Source: Rothia santali (GTDB lineage: Bacteria > Actinomycetota > Actinomycetes > Actinomycetales > Micrococcaceae). From it: a DNA stretch of 64,000 bases. The position numbers and the translations under genes are program-made. The stretch lies in the NCBI RefSeq assembly GCF_024199905.1, contig NZ_JANAFB010000002.1, forward strand, positions 62,001 through 126,000, read 5' to 3'. This document shows, piece after piece, positions 16,425 through 25,262 of the stretch. How positions within the stretch are numbered: the stretch's first letter is position 1; the number at the start of each line of letters is the position of its first letter. Under the pieces are notes generated by a model. The model ran no database searches and was not told the origin of the DNA. It saw only the letters and a program-made list of their open reading frames with translations.

Positions 16425-16973
16425 ATGTCTTCCACCGCCACGCCTGCCGCCGTGCGCCTGCACTTTCAGCGCGTGCACAACTCCCAGACACTCAAGGGCA
16501 TCGCCTGGCGGGTCATCCAGCGCCACGACGTCCCCGCCGTCGAACACCTGGTGCGCCGGCAGGTCCGGGGCGCCGACTCCTGGTCCCTGCAGCCCGGCAC
16601 CCACGGCATGGCCGCGTACTCACGCAGCGGGTCGCTGGTGGCCGCCGTGCTTGCCACGCGCGGCCGCTCCTTCGCGGAGCATCCCAACCTGTTCCTGACC
16701 GTCGCGGCGCACCCGAGCTGGGGAGGCACCGGCCTGGAGCTGGCCGGGCTGATCCTGCTGGAGCGCTTCCTCGCCCAGCGCGGGTTCACCGGAGGAATGC
16801 TCTTCGGCGCCTGCTCCTCCCTGGACGCCCAGCACTACCAGCAGGCCGGATACGAGATCAGCCGGCCCCACGAGCCGCTGCGCCTTCCCGGCGGCAAGAT
16901 CATGGTCTCGCCGAACCCTCAGGCCCCCTGCTGGTTCTACCGCCGCCCGCTGGCCGAGGAGACCACCGCCTGA
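16425..16973 (+). CDS. GNAT-like acetyltransferase
   Basis: This 182 aa protein has the strand-helix pattern of a GNAT N-acetyltransferase. LFLTVAAHPSWGGTGLELAGLILLER holds the central strand and a loose version of the acetyl-CoA motif (QxxGxG/A). Then AQRGFTGGMLFGACSSLDAQHYQQAGYEI gives the terminal strand with the typical FY-like turn. A strong GGAGGAGG ribosome site precedes the ATG at 16425. Neighbours give no substrate clue. The acetyl-CoA loop is not canonical, so catalytic activity is likely but unproven. Confidence 0.72.
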   Translation: MSSTATPAAVRLHFQRVHNSQTLKGIAWRVIQRHDVPAVEHLVRRQVRGADSWSLQPGTHGMAAYSRSGSLVAAVLATRGRSFAEHPNLFLTVAAHPSWGGTGLELAGLILLERFLAQRGFTGGMLFGACSSLDAQHYQQAGYEISRPHEPLRLPGGKIMVSPNPQAPCWFYRRPLAEETTA

Positions 16974-17440
16974 CGGCGATGCGCGTCCTGCCCGGCCAGC
17001 GCCACCGCCCGCAGCAGAGGCCCGAGGGATCCCACGCGGGGACACGTGACACCACCGCGGATCGGCCCGCGGTCCCCGCTAGGCACCGCGTCGACCGCTG
17101 AGCAGCTTCCAGGTGGAGGCCTTACCCTTCGCGGCGGTGGGCGGCCGAGGCGAACCCAGGTGCCGGAGTTGGTCAGGGGCACCACCCTTCGGGCTCGCGC
17201 CCCTCTGGGGCAGAGGAAGAGGTAGCCCGAATCGCCCCGCTGCAGCGCTGACCCTCCTCCGTAGGATAAGCCCATGACAGGCCAAGGAGGACTGTCACCA
17301 AGAGGCTGGGATGACGACCAACTCCGCTCATGCGGGACGACTTCAGAAACGCAGTTCTGGAAGGTCTCCGGCTGAAAGCGCCAGGCGCTCGAGACGGGGT
17401 CGACGCCATCACGAGTTCATCGGCTGCTATCCGTGCGGTC
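16974..17440. other. Gene-poor 467-bp interval
   Basis: No open frame here has family-like sequence. A 39-codon frame (ATG 17330, stop at 17449) reads like a fragment of a helical protein and overlaps the end of the IclR gene, but nothing supports it. The base composition drops in GC from about 17,250 rightwards, marking the edge of the aspartase-like cassette. Confidence 0.4.
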
Positions 17441-18214
17441 CTATTGAAATGACATCCTTCTCGTGATGACGCCTGACGTCGAGACCAGCAGTTTGCCGAT
17501 CTTGTCGCACTTGCTGATGATCCGGGAGGTCGGTGCGGAGACGTTGATGACCCCCACCAGATCACCAGCCGGGCTGCGTACCGGAGCTGCAACAGAGGTG
17601 AGGCCGACCTCGACCTCCTCGGAGGCGATGGAGTAGCCTCGCGCCCGTTCCACACGCAGCGTCTCGAGAAGACTGTCGAGGTTCTCCGGTCCCCTCGGGT
17701 TCATTCGGCTGGAGTCGAGATCTTCAGCGGTCATGAGCTCTACATGGTCATCGCTGCTGGCATACAGCAGCGCCCGCCCGGATGCAGTGCAGTGCAGGGG
17801 AGAGCGACGCCCCACCCATCCTCCTGCCCGCAGAGAGTGCGCGGATTCCTCGCGCAGAACCGTCAGACAGTGTCGGCCCTCCTGCACCGACAGAAGTGCC
17901 ACCTCTCCCGTGCTGGCCACCAGCTGCTGCAGCATCGGCTTCGCTGCCTGCACGAGCAACGTGTCCCCGGAGCCAGCTGCCAGAACCCTCAGGTTCCACC
18001 CGAGCCGATACCTGCGCGTCTGAGGTGACTGCTCGACCAGTCCGGCCTTGGCAAGCTCCTTGAGCATCCGAGAAACCTGACTCTTCTCCCGCCCCACGTG
18101 ACGCGCCAATTCGCTGACCGATCTCTCAGGGTCCCCCCGCGTCGGATCCTCGAAGGCCAGAAGAAGGGCTGCTACACGAGCGGCGCTGGATGATCGGGCT
18201 GTCGGAGTGCTCAT
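17441..18214 (-). CDS. IclR-family regulator of the divergent lyase/transporter cassette
   Basis: This 257 aa protein has a winged helix at about 8-70 (ARVAALLLAFEDP, then SVSELARHVGREKSQVSRMLKELAKAGLV). An IclR effector domain follows (HCTASGRALLYASS, RARGYSIASEEVEVGLTSVAAPVRSPAGDLVGVINVS). It is transcribed divergently from the aspartase-family gene, with a 183-bp interval containing two copies of a 15-bp palindrome. One overlaps the region just upstream of its own start codon, suggesting autoregulation. Codon use is less GC-biased than in most of the window, consistent with a transferred cassette. Confidence 0.9.
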   Translation of the reverse strand: MSTPTARSSSAARVAALLLAFEDPTRGDPERSVSELARHVGREKSQVSRMLKELAKAGLVEQSPQTRRYRLGWNLRVLAAGSGDTLLVQAAKPMLQQLVASTGEVALLSVQEGRHCLTVLREESAHSLRAGGWVGRRSPLHCTASGRALLYASSDDHVELMTAEDLDSSRMNPRGPENLDSLLETLRVERARGYSIASEEVEVGLTSVAAPVRSPAGDLVGVINVSAPTSRIISKCDKIGKLLVSTSGVITRRMSFQ

Positions 18215-18215
18215 G

Positions 18216-18230
18216 TTGCTACTAGAGCAA
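18216..18230. promoter_or_regulatory. IclR operator copy 1
   Basis: TTGCTACTAGAGCAA contains the inverted repeat TTGCT-N5-AGCAA. Its reverse complement agrees with operator copy 2 (18305-18319) at 13 of 15 positions. It lies 2 bp upstream of the ATG (18214) of the IclR gene, a position suited to autorepression. Confidence 0.6.
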
Positions 18231-18304
18231 TACTGAGTCGATAAATCAAGAACGAAAATTCTCAAGTGATCATGATCAGGCAGCTTCAAGGGCCCTCCAA
18301 GTTG

Positions 18305-18319
18305 TTGCTCTACTGGCAA
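18305..18319. promoter_or_regulatory. IclR operator copy 2
   Basis: TTGCTCTACTGGCAA is the second copy of the palindrome, about 80 bp before the start of the aspartase-family gene. Two copies, one near each divergent start, fit an IclR regulator controlling itself and its target operon. Confidence 0.6.
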
Positions 18320-18397
18320 CAATGAAATTTATCCTTCGATGAGCGGCGTAGAGTCACACCCGCATCTGTGCCATGCATCACAAGAAAGGCCTACGCC

Positions 18398-19669
18398 ATG
18401 ACCGACATCGACGTCGAGACCACCCAGGACGAGACCCTGTATGGCCTTCAGACCGAACTTGCCGTCCGCAACTTCGCCGGCGAGGAGAGAAAGCTTCGAG
18501 ACGTACCGCAGCTGGTGCGTTCCTATGCCTATGTGAAATCAGCCGCGGCATGGGCCAACGGAGAGCTGGAGGTCCTCACCGCCCCCCAGGTCCGCGCCAT
18601 TCAGGCTGCATGCGCCGAGATGGCGGAGGGCCTGCTCGACGATGCCTTCCCCTCCGCGCTCGTACTAGGCGGCGGGGGCACCTCGACGAACATGAACGTC
18701 AACGAGGTCATCGCCCGACGCGCCACTCAGATCGGCGGAATCCCACTTCATCCCAATGACCACATCAATGCCTCGCAGTCGACCAACGACACCTACCCCA
18801 CGGCCATGGCTTTGGCCGTTCACGAGCTGATCAACACACCCGTTCGGGAGCTGCATCTCCTCGCCGAAGCCTTCGAGACCAAAGCCAAGGAATTCAATGA
18901 CACCGTGCGACTAGGACGGACCTGTTTGCAGGACGCGGTCACCCTCACGGTGGGCCAGACACATCGAGCACATGCCCTGTCGATACGGAAGGCCGCCCGC
19001 GTCCTGAACGCTGCGGCAGAAGGCCTCTTGAACGTCCCCTTGGGCGCCACCGTGCTGGGCACGGGAGTGGGCGCCCCCGACGGTTACCAGGCACTCGCCC
19101 TGCAGGAACTCGCCCGTTTGACCGGCCACCCCGTGAAGGCCTCGGAGGATCTATTCGAGTCTCTCTCCAACCTAGACCCCTATGCGGAGGTGGCCGGGTC
19201 GGGAGCCCGTGTGGCGATCGCGATGGCCAAGATCTCAGCCGATCTGCGCTTCCTGTCTTCTGGACCAGTCGGTGGGATTGCCGAAGTCACCTTGCCGACA
19301 GTGCAAGCAGGGTCCTCGATCATGCCCGGGAAGGTCAACCCCGCCATCCCCGAGTACGTCATGCAGTTGAGCTACCGGGTTCGTGGCAACGCCCACACTG
19401 TGGAGGCTGCCGTGGCTGCCGGGGAACTCGAGCTGAACATCATGGAGCCGGTCATCGTCGACGCGCTGACCCGCATCCTCCAGGACCTGTCCAACAGCGC
19501 CCATGCCTTCACGGAACTCTGCGTTCGGGGTCTCGTTTGGGACGGTGATCGACTGAACAGCAATGCTCAGGGCGACTTCGGCCGCTGGGTGGCTCTCGCC
19601 GCCGAGGAAGGCTATGACGTAGCCACCCGCGCTGTACGCGCCTCACGAGGAGGGGCCAACCATGACTGA
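18398..19669 (+). CDS. Aspartase/fumarase superfamily lyase
   Basis: This 423 aa lyase belongs to the aspartate ammonia-lyase/fumarase/argininosuccinate lyase superfamily. The three conserved blocks are visible: GGGGTSTNMNVNEVIA with NHDHINASQSTND-like sequence (HPNDHINASQSTNDTYPTA), GRTCLQDAVTLTVGQ, and the flexible signature loop GSSIMPGKVNP with the catalytic serine. These favour an aspartase or fumarase type over adenylosuccinate lyase. It is shorter than E. coli AspA (about 480 aa). AAGAAAGG precedes ATG 18398. The downstream MFS gene overlaps by 8 bp, so enzyme and transporter are co-expressed, probably for uptake and cleavage of an amino-dicarboxylate. Confidence 0.85.
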   Translation: MTDIDVETTQDETLYGLQTELAVRNFAGEERKLRDVPQLVRSYAYVKSAAAWANGELEVLTAPQVRAIQAACAEMAEGLLDDAFPSALVLGGGGTSTNMNVNEVIARRATQIGGIPLHPNDHINASQSTNDTYPTAMALAVHELINTPVRELHLLAEAFETKAKEFNDTVRLGRTCLQDAVTLTVGQTHRAHALSIRKAARVLNAAAEGLLNVPLGATVLGTGVGAPDGYQALALQELARLTGHPVKASEDLFESLSNLDPYAEVAGSGARVAIAMAKISADLRFLSSGPVGGIAEVTLPTVQAGSSIMPGKVNPAIPEYVMQLSYRVRGNAHTVEAAVAAGELELNIMEPVIVDALTRILQDLSNSAHAFTELCVRGLVWDGDRLNSNAQGDFGRWVALAAEEGYDVATRAVRASRGGANHD

Positions 19670-20981
19670 TCACACCACCCAGGCCATCGCCTACGAGGAC
19701 GCACCGACCAGCAAGTTCCACCTCCGCGTCGCCATCGCGGGCACCGGTGGCCAGTTCAGCGATGGCGTGGTCCTGGGCATCACCGGGATCGTGCTCGCCT
19801 CGGCCACCACCGCCCTCCAGCTGACGCCCTTGGAGATCGGACTCCTCGGAGCCGCTTCTCTGATCGGCCTGTTCATCGGTGCAATATTCACCGGCCCCAT
19901 CGCCGATCGCTTCGGGCGACAGGCCATCTTCCGCTGGGACATGCTGATCTTCGCCGTTCTCTCGGCCGCACAGTTCATGGTCCAGGAGGCTTGGCAATTG
20001 CTCGCTCTCCGGCTTCTGATCGGCTTGACCTTGGGCGCCGACTACGTGGTCAGCAAGTCCATGGTCACCGAGCATTCACCGCGTCGCATCAGAGGCCGGC
20101 TTCTGAGTTTCATGGCCGTTGCCTGGGCCACCGGGTACGCCATGGCCTACCTGATCGGATTCCTGATCTCGGGCACCGGTCCGGACGCTTGGCGGACCAT
20201 GCTGCTGATCAGCGCTCTTCCCGCACTGGTGGTCCTGCTCTTCCGTGTCACCATCCCCGAGTCCCCGCTCTGGCTGGTCGAGCACGGGCACACCGAGCGG
20301 GCGGCGCAGGTCGTCCGCGAACACGCCGGTCCGGGAGTCGTGCCGCCTGCGCCTATCGGCCTCGGATCATCGAAACAGAGCAAGATGAGCCTGCTCTTCT
20401 CCCCGAAGTACCGGCGCAGAACCGCCATCGGTGCGATCTTCTACGTCTGTCAGGTCATTCCGTACTTCGCCCTGGGAACCTTCGCCCCGCAGGTCATGCA
20501 AGCCCTCGGTGTGGAGTCGAAATTGGCGGCCGGAGCGGTCTACAACGTGTTCCTTCTGGTAGGCGCGGTGGTCGGAATGCTCATCGTGGATCGGATCTCG
20601 CGTCGAACGTTCCTGATCGGCAGTTTCTTCGCCGGGGCCCTGGCCCTGACCTGTCTCATCGTCTTCTCATCGATGAGCCCCATCATCTCGGTGATCCTCT
20701 TCGCCTGCTTCGCACTGATCCTCTCCGCAGCCGCCAACCTCGAGTTCGTCTATCCGCCGGAGCTTTTCAACACCGAGGTGCGGGCGTCCGGCGTGGGCGT
20801 GGCAACTGCGGCCAGCCGCCTGGGATCAGCCGGCAGCACCTTCCTCCTTCCGCTGGTGGTCGCCGGGTACGGAATCAACACCGCCCTAGCCGCCTGCGTG
20901 GTGGTACTGATCATCGGGGGCCTCGCCTGCTGGGCAATCGCACCGGAAACCCGGAATCGGACCCTATCGGCAACATCCTAG
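19662..20981 (+). CDS. MFS transporter coupled to the lyase
   Basis: This 439 aa protein has twelve predicted helices of the sugar-porter/aromatic-acid-like MFS group. Typical motifs are GPIADRFGRQAIF between helices 2 and 3, the helix 4-5 segment RLLIGLTLGADYVVSKSMVTE followed by RRIRGR, and DRISRRTFLIG in the second half. It ends EVRASGVGVATAASRLGSA before helix 11. The start overlaps the lyase stop by 8 bp. Likely substrate uptake for the lyase, such as aspartate or a related dicarboxylate. A hairpin 80 bp downstream probably ends the transcript. Confidence 0.85.
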   Translation: MTDHTTQAIAYEDAPTSKFHLRVAIAGTGGQFSDGVVLGITGIVLASATTALQLTPLEIGLLGAASLIGLFIGAIFTGPIADRFGRQAIFRWDMLIFAVLSAAQFMVQEAWQLLALRLLIGLTLGADYVVSKSMVTEHSPRRIRGRLLSFMAVAWATGYAMAYLIGFLISGTGPDAWRTMLLISALPALVVLLFRVTIPESPLWLVEHGHTERAAQVVREHAGPGVVPPAPIGLGSSKQSKMSLLFSPKYRRRTAIGAIFYVCQVIPYFALGTFAPQVMQALGVESKLAAGAVYNVFLLVGAVVGMLIVDRISRRTFLIGSFFAGALALTCLIVFSSMSPIISVILFACFALILSAAANLEFVYPPELFNTEVRASGVGVATAASRLGSAGSTFLLPLVVAGYGINTALAACVVVLIIGGLACWAIAPETRNRTLSATS

Positions 20982-21059
20982 GAGGGGTTGAAAGGTGCCC
21001 TGAGTCCGTCAGACGGTTCCGCACCACCATGACCATACGGGCCGTGGTCACGTCACTGG

Positions 21060-21096
21060 AAGGCCACCCCGCTGCGTCAGCCTGCGGGGTGGCCTT
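21060..21096. terminator. Bidirectional terminator hairpin
   Basis: AAGGCCACCCCGC (21060-21072) pairs perfectly with GCGGGGTGGCCTT (21084-21096) across an 11-nt loop. It lies between the convergent MFS gene (stop 20981) and the ThDP enzyme gene (stop 21174). Confidence 0.75.
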
Positions 21097-21173
21097 CTCC
21101 GTGGATGCTGCGGTCGGCCATGTGGCGAGCCGCGGGGCTGCACGATGGCAACGTCACGGGCGCGACAGCCCCG

Positions 21174-22796
21174 TCAGTACGCCTTCTGCCGCTGCGACAC
21201 CACCACGTGGATCACCGCGAAGCTGCCGCCCCGCACCGCCTCCAGGGCCTCGTCCAGGGCCGGACCCAGCTCGCCGTTCTCCTCCACGCACGCCCCGTGC
21301 CCGCCGTAGGCCCGGGCCAGCCCCGCGAAGTCGGGGTTCTTCAGCTGCGTGCCGCTGATCCGCCCCGGGTAGTCCCGCTCCTGGTGGGTGCGGATCGTCC
21401 CGTACTCCCGGTTGTCCGCGACGATGATCAGCGGGTTCGCCCCGTACTGCGCCGCGGTGGCCAGCTCCTGGCCGTTCATGAGGAACTCCCCGTCCCCGGC
21501 GATCGAGACCACCAGCCGCTCCGGGTGGCGCAGCGAGGCCGCGACCGCCGAGGGCACCGAGTAGCCCATCGAGCCGTTGCGGGCCGAGATCATCCGGGCG
21601 TAGCCGTGGGTGGGGAAGTACCGGTGGGCCCAGTTGGTGTGCTCGCCGGCGCCGAAGGTGACCATGCAGTCCTCGGGCAGGCGCGGGATCAGGTGCCCCA
21701 TGACCGCGTCCATGCCGGCCTTCCCGCTCGCGGCGGGCTCGGGCGGCGTCGAGAACTCCACCTGCTTGGCCCGCAGCCGCTCCCGCCAGGAGCTCCACGA
21801 GTCCTTGACCGGCAGGTCGATCCGCAGCAGGTCCCGGACGAAGACGTCCGGCTTGGCCACGATCTGGTGCGTCACCGGGCCGGAGCGTCCGCGCAGGCCC
21901 GGGTCGATGGTGACCAGGAAGTTCCGCTTGTCCCAGTCCTGGCGGGCGGTGAACCCGCCGGTGATGACGTCGCCCGGGACGGTCCCGACGAAGACCATCA
22001 GGTCCGCCTCGTCCAGGATCCGGCCCGAGTGCTTCGGCCGCCCGTACCCCAGCGGGCCGATGTAGCTGGGCGAGGAGAACGGTACCGTGCCCTCGCAGCG
22101 CCACTCGGCGGCCGCGGGCAGCTCGTGCGCCTCGAGCCAGCCGGTGAAGTCCTCGGCCGCCTGCCGGGACCAGTCGTTGCCGCCGAAGACGAACAGCGGC
22201 TTCTCCGCCTCCAGCAGCGCGCCCTTGAGCTCCTTCCAGTCGCTGACGGTCATGCCGCCGGTGGCGATCGGGATCTGCGGGTGCAGCTCGGGGGAGACCT
22301 GCTGCTGGATGATGTCCTCCGGCAGCCCCACGACCACCGGGCCCGGGCGCCCCGAGCGGGCGGAGAACAGCGCCTCGGCCACGACCTCGCTGGCGCGCTC
22401 CGCGTGGTCCAGGACCATGACGCGCTTGGCGCCGGTCTGGAACCAGGCCTTGGGGTCGAACTCCTGGAAGGCCTCCTTCTCGCGGTGCTCGAAGGGGATC
22501 AGGCCCACGAACAGGACCATCGCGGTGGAGTCCTGCCACGCGGTGTGCAGCCCCACGTGGGCGTTGGCGGCGCCGGGCCCGCGGGTGACCATGGCGACGC
22601 CGGGCAGGTCGGTGAGCTTGCCCTCGGCCTCGGCCATGTAGGCGGCCCCGCCCTCGTGGCGGCAGACCACGGTCTGGATCGAGGAGTCGTGGAGGCCGTC
22701 CAGGACATCGAGGAAGCTCTCCCCGGGGACGGTGTAGACGCGGTCGATGCCGTGCTGCTCGAGGGAGCGGACGATGGCGTGGCCGGCTGAGATCAT
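21174..22796 (-). CDS. Thiamine diphosphate-dependent enzyme, acetolactate synthase-like
   Basis: This 540 aa protein has the three-domain ThDP layout. The N-terminal Pyr domain has the catalytic Glu in YTVPGESFLDVLDGL (about 22-36). A central FAD/nucleotide-like domain follows. The C-terminal PP domain carries the ThDP motif, GDGEFLMNGQELATAAQYG ending in the conserved Asn of NREYGT. The start ATG 22796 has AGGAG 8 bp upstream; the open frame continues to 23042 without homology. It stands alone, without an IlvN-type small subunit, so a catabolic carboligase or decarboxylase role is more likely than branched-chain synthesis. Substrate unknown. Confidence 0.85.
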   Translation of the reverse strand: MISAGHAIVRSLEQHGIDRVYTVPGESFLDVLDGLHDSSIQTVVCRHEGGAAYMAEAEGKLTDLPGVAMVTRGPGAANAHVGLHTAWQDSTAMVLFVGLIPFEHREKEAFQEFDPKAWFQTGAKRVMVLDHAERASEVVAEALFSARSGRPGPVVVGLPEDIIQQQVSPELHPQIPIATGGMTVSDWKELKGALLEAEKPLFVFGGNDWSRQAAEDFTGWLEAHELPAAAEWRCEGTVPFSSPSYIGPLGYGRPKHSGRILDEADLMVFVGTVPGDVITGGFTARQDWDKRNFLVTIDPGLRGRSGPVTHQIVAKPDVFVRDLLRIDLPVKDSWSSWRERLRAKQVEFSTPPEPAASGKAGMDAVMGHLIPRLPEDCMVTFGAGEHTNWAHRYFPTHGYARMISARNGSMGYSVPSAVAASLRHPERLVVSIAGDGEFLMNGQELATAAQYGANPLIIVADNREYGTIRTHQERDYPGRISGTQLKNPDFAGLARAYGGHGACVEENGELGPALDEALEAVRGGSFAVIHVVVSQRQKAY

Positions 22797-23092
22797 GCGG
22801 GGCTCCTGAGGGGTCGAGGTGCCACGACGTCGTCGTCGTGGGTCGATGCGGCGGAACGAGGGGAACGCTCGCGGGGCTGTGAAGGAACGGGTGTCGACGC
22901 TCACTCTAACGCCCGAGGAGGCGCTGTCGAGAGGCGACGCGATCAGGGCGAGGCACCTTGTCGTCGACTTCAGAGGTTCCGGAGCCTCGCCTCCGAGAGC
23001 CCGAGGGCCGCCTGCGCGCCGGGATGCCTGGCGACTCGTCAACCCCCGGAGCCCCTGACCTGCCCCTCAGACGGCTGGACGACTCGCCGTGC

Positions 23093-23863
23093 TCACGACC
23101 CGGTGATGGAGCGCGCGATCTCCCGGGACGCCGCCTCCAGCTTCTCCACGTAGACCCTGACGCCCGTCGACTTCATCCGCTGGTCCAGACCCGAGGCCGC
23201 AAGGCCCCCGAGGGCCGTCCCCGCGCCGTCGCGCACGGGCACCGCGACGACGAAGAGCCCCTCCTCGAGCTCGTTGTCGAGGGTCACGAACCCCCGGGCG
23301 CGCACGCCGTCGAGCTCGGACAGCAGCTCGGCGCGATCCACGATCGTCTGGGGCGTGAACGCCTCGAGGCGGTCGGGGACGAGGGCGCGGACGTCCTCGT
23401 CCCCGAGTTCTGCGAGCAGGAGCTTCCCGGTGGCGCTCGCGTGCAGCGGGAAGCTCCGGCCGACGTACTGCTGCGAGGGCGCGAGCAGGCGGGCGCTGGC
23501 GGACTGAGCAATGGTCTCCTGCGACCCCAGGCCGTCGAAGACCGTGTATTCGACCGATTCGTTGACATCGGCCGCCAGCCTGTCGAGGATCGCCTGAATT
23601 CGTGGGAGCAGACCGCGATAGGGGTCGGCGGCCCGTCCGAGCTGGGCGATGCGCCAGCCGAGCGCGAAGCTTCCCCCTTCGCGGACGAGGAGCCCGGTGT
23701 GGACGAGGCTGAGCAGCAACCGGAACGCGGTGGGACGGGGTATCCCGGTCTCCGCCGCCAGTTCGGCGGCCGTGGCGCCGCCGGGGTGGTCCCCCGCGGC
23801 GATGAGCAGCATCGAGGCACGCAATGCCGAGCGGTTCATCTGCTCCGGGGCCGCCTCCGCCAC
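23093..23863 (-). CDS. IclR-family regulator divergent to the alcohol dehydrogenase
   Basis: As drawn this is 256 aa from a GTG at 23863. The winged helix (ASMLLIAAGDHPGGATAAELAAETGIPRPTAFRLLLSL, broken here by family convention into two helices) is followed by an IclR effector domain with LHASATGKLLLAEL and ARGFVTLDNELEEGLFVVAVPV. The frame is open to a stop at 23939-23941. An excellent AGGAGGGG lies 5 bp before an in-frame ATC codon at 23909-23911, whereas the GTG has only a weak site. A rare ATC start giving 272 aa is therefore possible. A perfect palindrome at 23991-24007 lies between this gene and its divergent neighbour. Confidence 0.88.
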   Translation of the reverse strand: MAEAAPEQMNRSALRASMLLIAAGDHPGGATAAELAAETGIPRPTAFRLLLSLVHTGLLVREGGSFALGWRIAQLGRAADPYRGLLPRIQAILDRLAADVNESVEYTVFDGLGSQETIAQSASARLLAPSQQYVGRSFPLHASATGKLLLAELGDEDVRALVPDRLEAFTPQTIVDRAELLSELDGVRARGFVTLDNELEEGLFVVAVPVRDGAGTALGGLAASGLDQRMKSTGVRVYVEKLEAASREIARSITGS

Positions 23864-23990
23864 CGTCTCGTCGTGGCCCGTGCTGCCCTCGGTCGCTGCG
23901 TTCTCGTCGATGGGATCCCCTCCTAGGTCTGCTTCATCCTAGCGAAACGGGCTCAGGCTCTTGCCGTGATCGACCGCCACTGGTAGCTTT

Positions 23991-24017
23991 TCGGACAAGA
24001 TGTCCGACTAGTGGACA
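23991..24017. promoter_or_regulatory. Palindromic operator between IclR and alcohol dehydrogenase genes
   Basis: TCGGACA-AGA-TGTCCGA (23991-24007) is a perfect 7-bp inverted repeat. The right arm also pairs with a further GGACA at 24013-24017 (TGTCC-N7-GGACA), giving three half-sites in series. It sits in the divergent intergenic region, about 60 bp before ATG 24078, and is the natural target of the IclR protein at 23093-23863. Confidence 0.7.
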
Positions 24018-24077
24018 ATAGCGCAGATGTCCTGGCCGGCCGGCCGGACCGCGAACGAGCAGAAGGGTGGCGGAACG

Positions 24078-25178
24078 ATGAACGCTGTACCGAAGACGAT
24101 GGCGGCGGTGCTGCTGACCGGACACGGCGGGCCCGAGAAGCTGGAGTACCGCACCGACGTGCCGGTGCCCCAGCCGCGCGCCGACGAGGTGCTGATCCGG
24201 GTCGAGGCCGCGGGCATGAACAACACCGACGTCAACACGCGCATCGGCTGGTACTCCAAGGCCGTCCACGGGGACACCAACTCCACGGCGGCCGGCCCCG
24301 GTCAGGCCGACGACGACGACGCCTCGTGGTCGGGGGTCCCCCTGAGCTTTCCCCGCATTCAGGGAGGGGACGTCTACGGCAGGATCGTCGCGGTCGGCGA
24401 CGACGTCGACGGCGATCGCCTCGGCGAGGCGGTGGTGGTCCGCAACCTCATGCGCCACTACGTCGACCGCCGGTCCTACGAGTGCTGGACCTACGGCAGC
24501 GACTGCGACGGCGGGTTCGCCCAGTACGCGGTCGCCCCCTCCAGCGAGAGCTTCGCGGTCCGCTCCGACCTCTCGCCGGCCGAGCTCGGCACCATCTCGA
24601 TCGCCTTCACCACCGCCGAGGGAATGCTCTACCGGGCCGGGGTCGGCGCCGAGCGGGTCCTCATCACCGGCGCCTCGGGCGGGGTCGGCCTGGCGGCCGT
24701 GGAGCTCGCCAAGCTGCGCGGCGCCGAGGTCATCGCGGTCTGCTCGGCCGGCAAGACCGATGCGGTGCGCGCGGCGGGGGCGGATCGCGTGATCGACCGC
24801 GATGCGGACGTCGTCGCCGAGCTCGGCGCCCGCTCGGTCGACGTCGTCGTGGACGTCATCGGCGGCGAGGGCGTGAACGACCTCCTCAGCGTGCTGCGCC
24901 GGGGCGGCCGCTACGCCATCGCGGGCGCCATCGGCGGCCCGCTGGCCGAGATCGACCTGCGCATCGTCTACCTCAACGACCTCTCGCTGTTCGGCTGCAC
25001 CTTCCAGGAGGACGCGGTCATCGAGAACGTCGTGCGCTACATCAACGAGGGCAGGCTGCACCCACTGGTCTCGAAGACCTACCCGCTGAGCGAGATCCAC
25101 CAGGCCCAGGAGGACTTCATCGCCAAGAAGTACCCCGGCAAGCTCGTGCTGATCCCGCCGCACGACGTCGAAGGCTAG
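24078..25178 (+). CDS. Zinc-type alcohol dehydrogenase / quinone oxidoreductase-like protein
   Basis: This 366 aa medium-chain dehydrogenase/reductase begins with the GroES-like domain (KTMAAVLLTGHGGPEKLEYR). An extended acidic insert follows (GQADDDDASW). The Rossmann motif is ITGASGGVGLAAVELAKLRGAEV and then VIDRDADVV. Zinc ligands are not in the usual pattern, so a zinc-free NADPH:quinone oxidoreductase type is likely. ATG 24078 was chosen over 24027 because AGAAGGGTGG precedes it. It is divergent from an IclR regulator and followed by an enolase-superfamily gene, suggesting a small carbohydrate-acid or hydroxy-acid pathway. Confidence 0.85.
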   Translation: MNAVPKTMAAVLLTGHGGPEKLEYRTDVPVPQPRADEVLIRVEAAGMNNTDVNTRIGWYSKAVHGDTNSTAAGPGQADDDDASWSGVPLSFPRIQGGDVYGRIVAVGDDVDGDRLGEAVVVRNLMRHYVDRRSYECWTYGSDCDGGFAQYAVAPSSESFAVRSDLSPAELGTISIAFTTAEGMLYRAGVGAERVLITGASGGVGLAAVELAKLRGAEVIAVCSAGKTDAVRAAGADRVIDRDADVVAELGARSVDVVVDVIGGEGVNDLLSVLRRGGRYAIAGAIGGPLAEIDLRIVYLNDLSLFGCTFQEDAVIENVVRYINEGRLHPLVSKTYPLSEIHQAQEDFIAKKYPGKLVLIPPHDVEG

Positions 25179-25262
25179 GCTCCGCCTCGCCGCGCCCTCA
25201 TCCGCGCCCGCGCCCGCATCGACCATCCCCCCATCGTGAGTGAACGAGAGGTTCCGCCCGTC

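Noticed and set aside
17330-17449. A 39-codon open frame between the GNAT and IclR genes
   Set aside because: It overlaps the IclR 3' end and has no ribosome site and no recognisable homology.
18398-19669. Adenylosuccinate lyase (purB) or argininosuccinate lyase (argH)
   Set aside because: The GSSIMPGKVNP loop and TSTNMNVNEV block fit the aspartase/fumarase branch, and no purine or arginine genes are adjacent.
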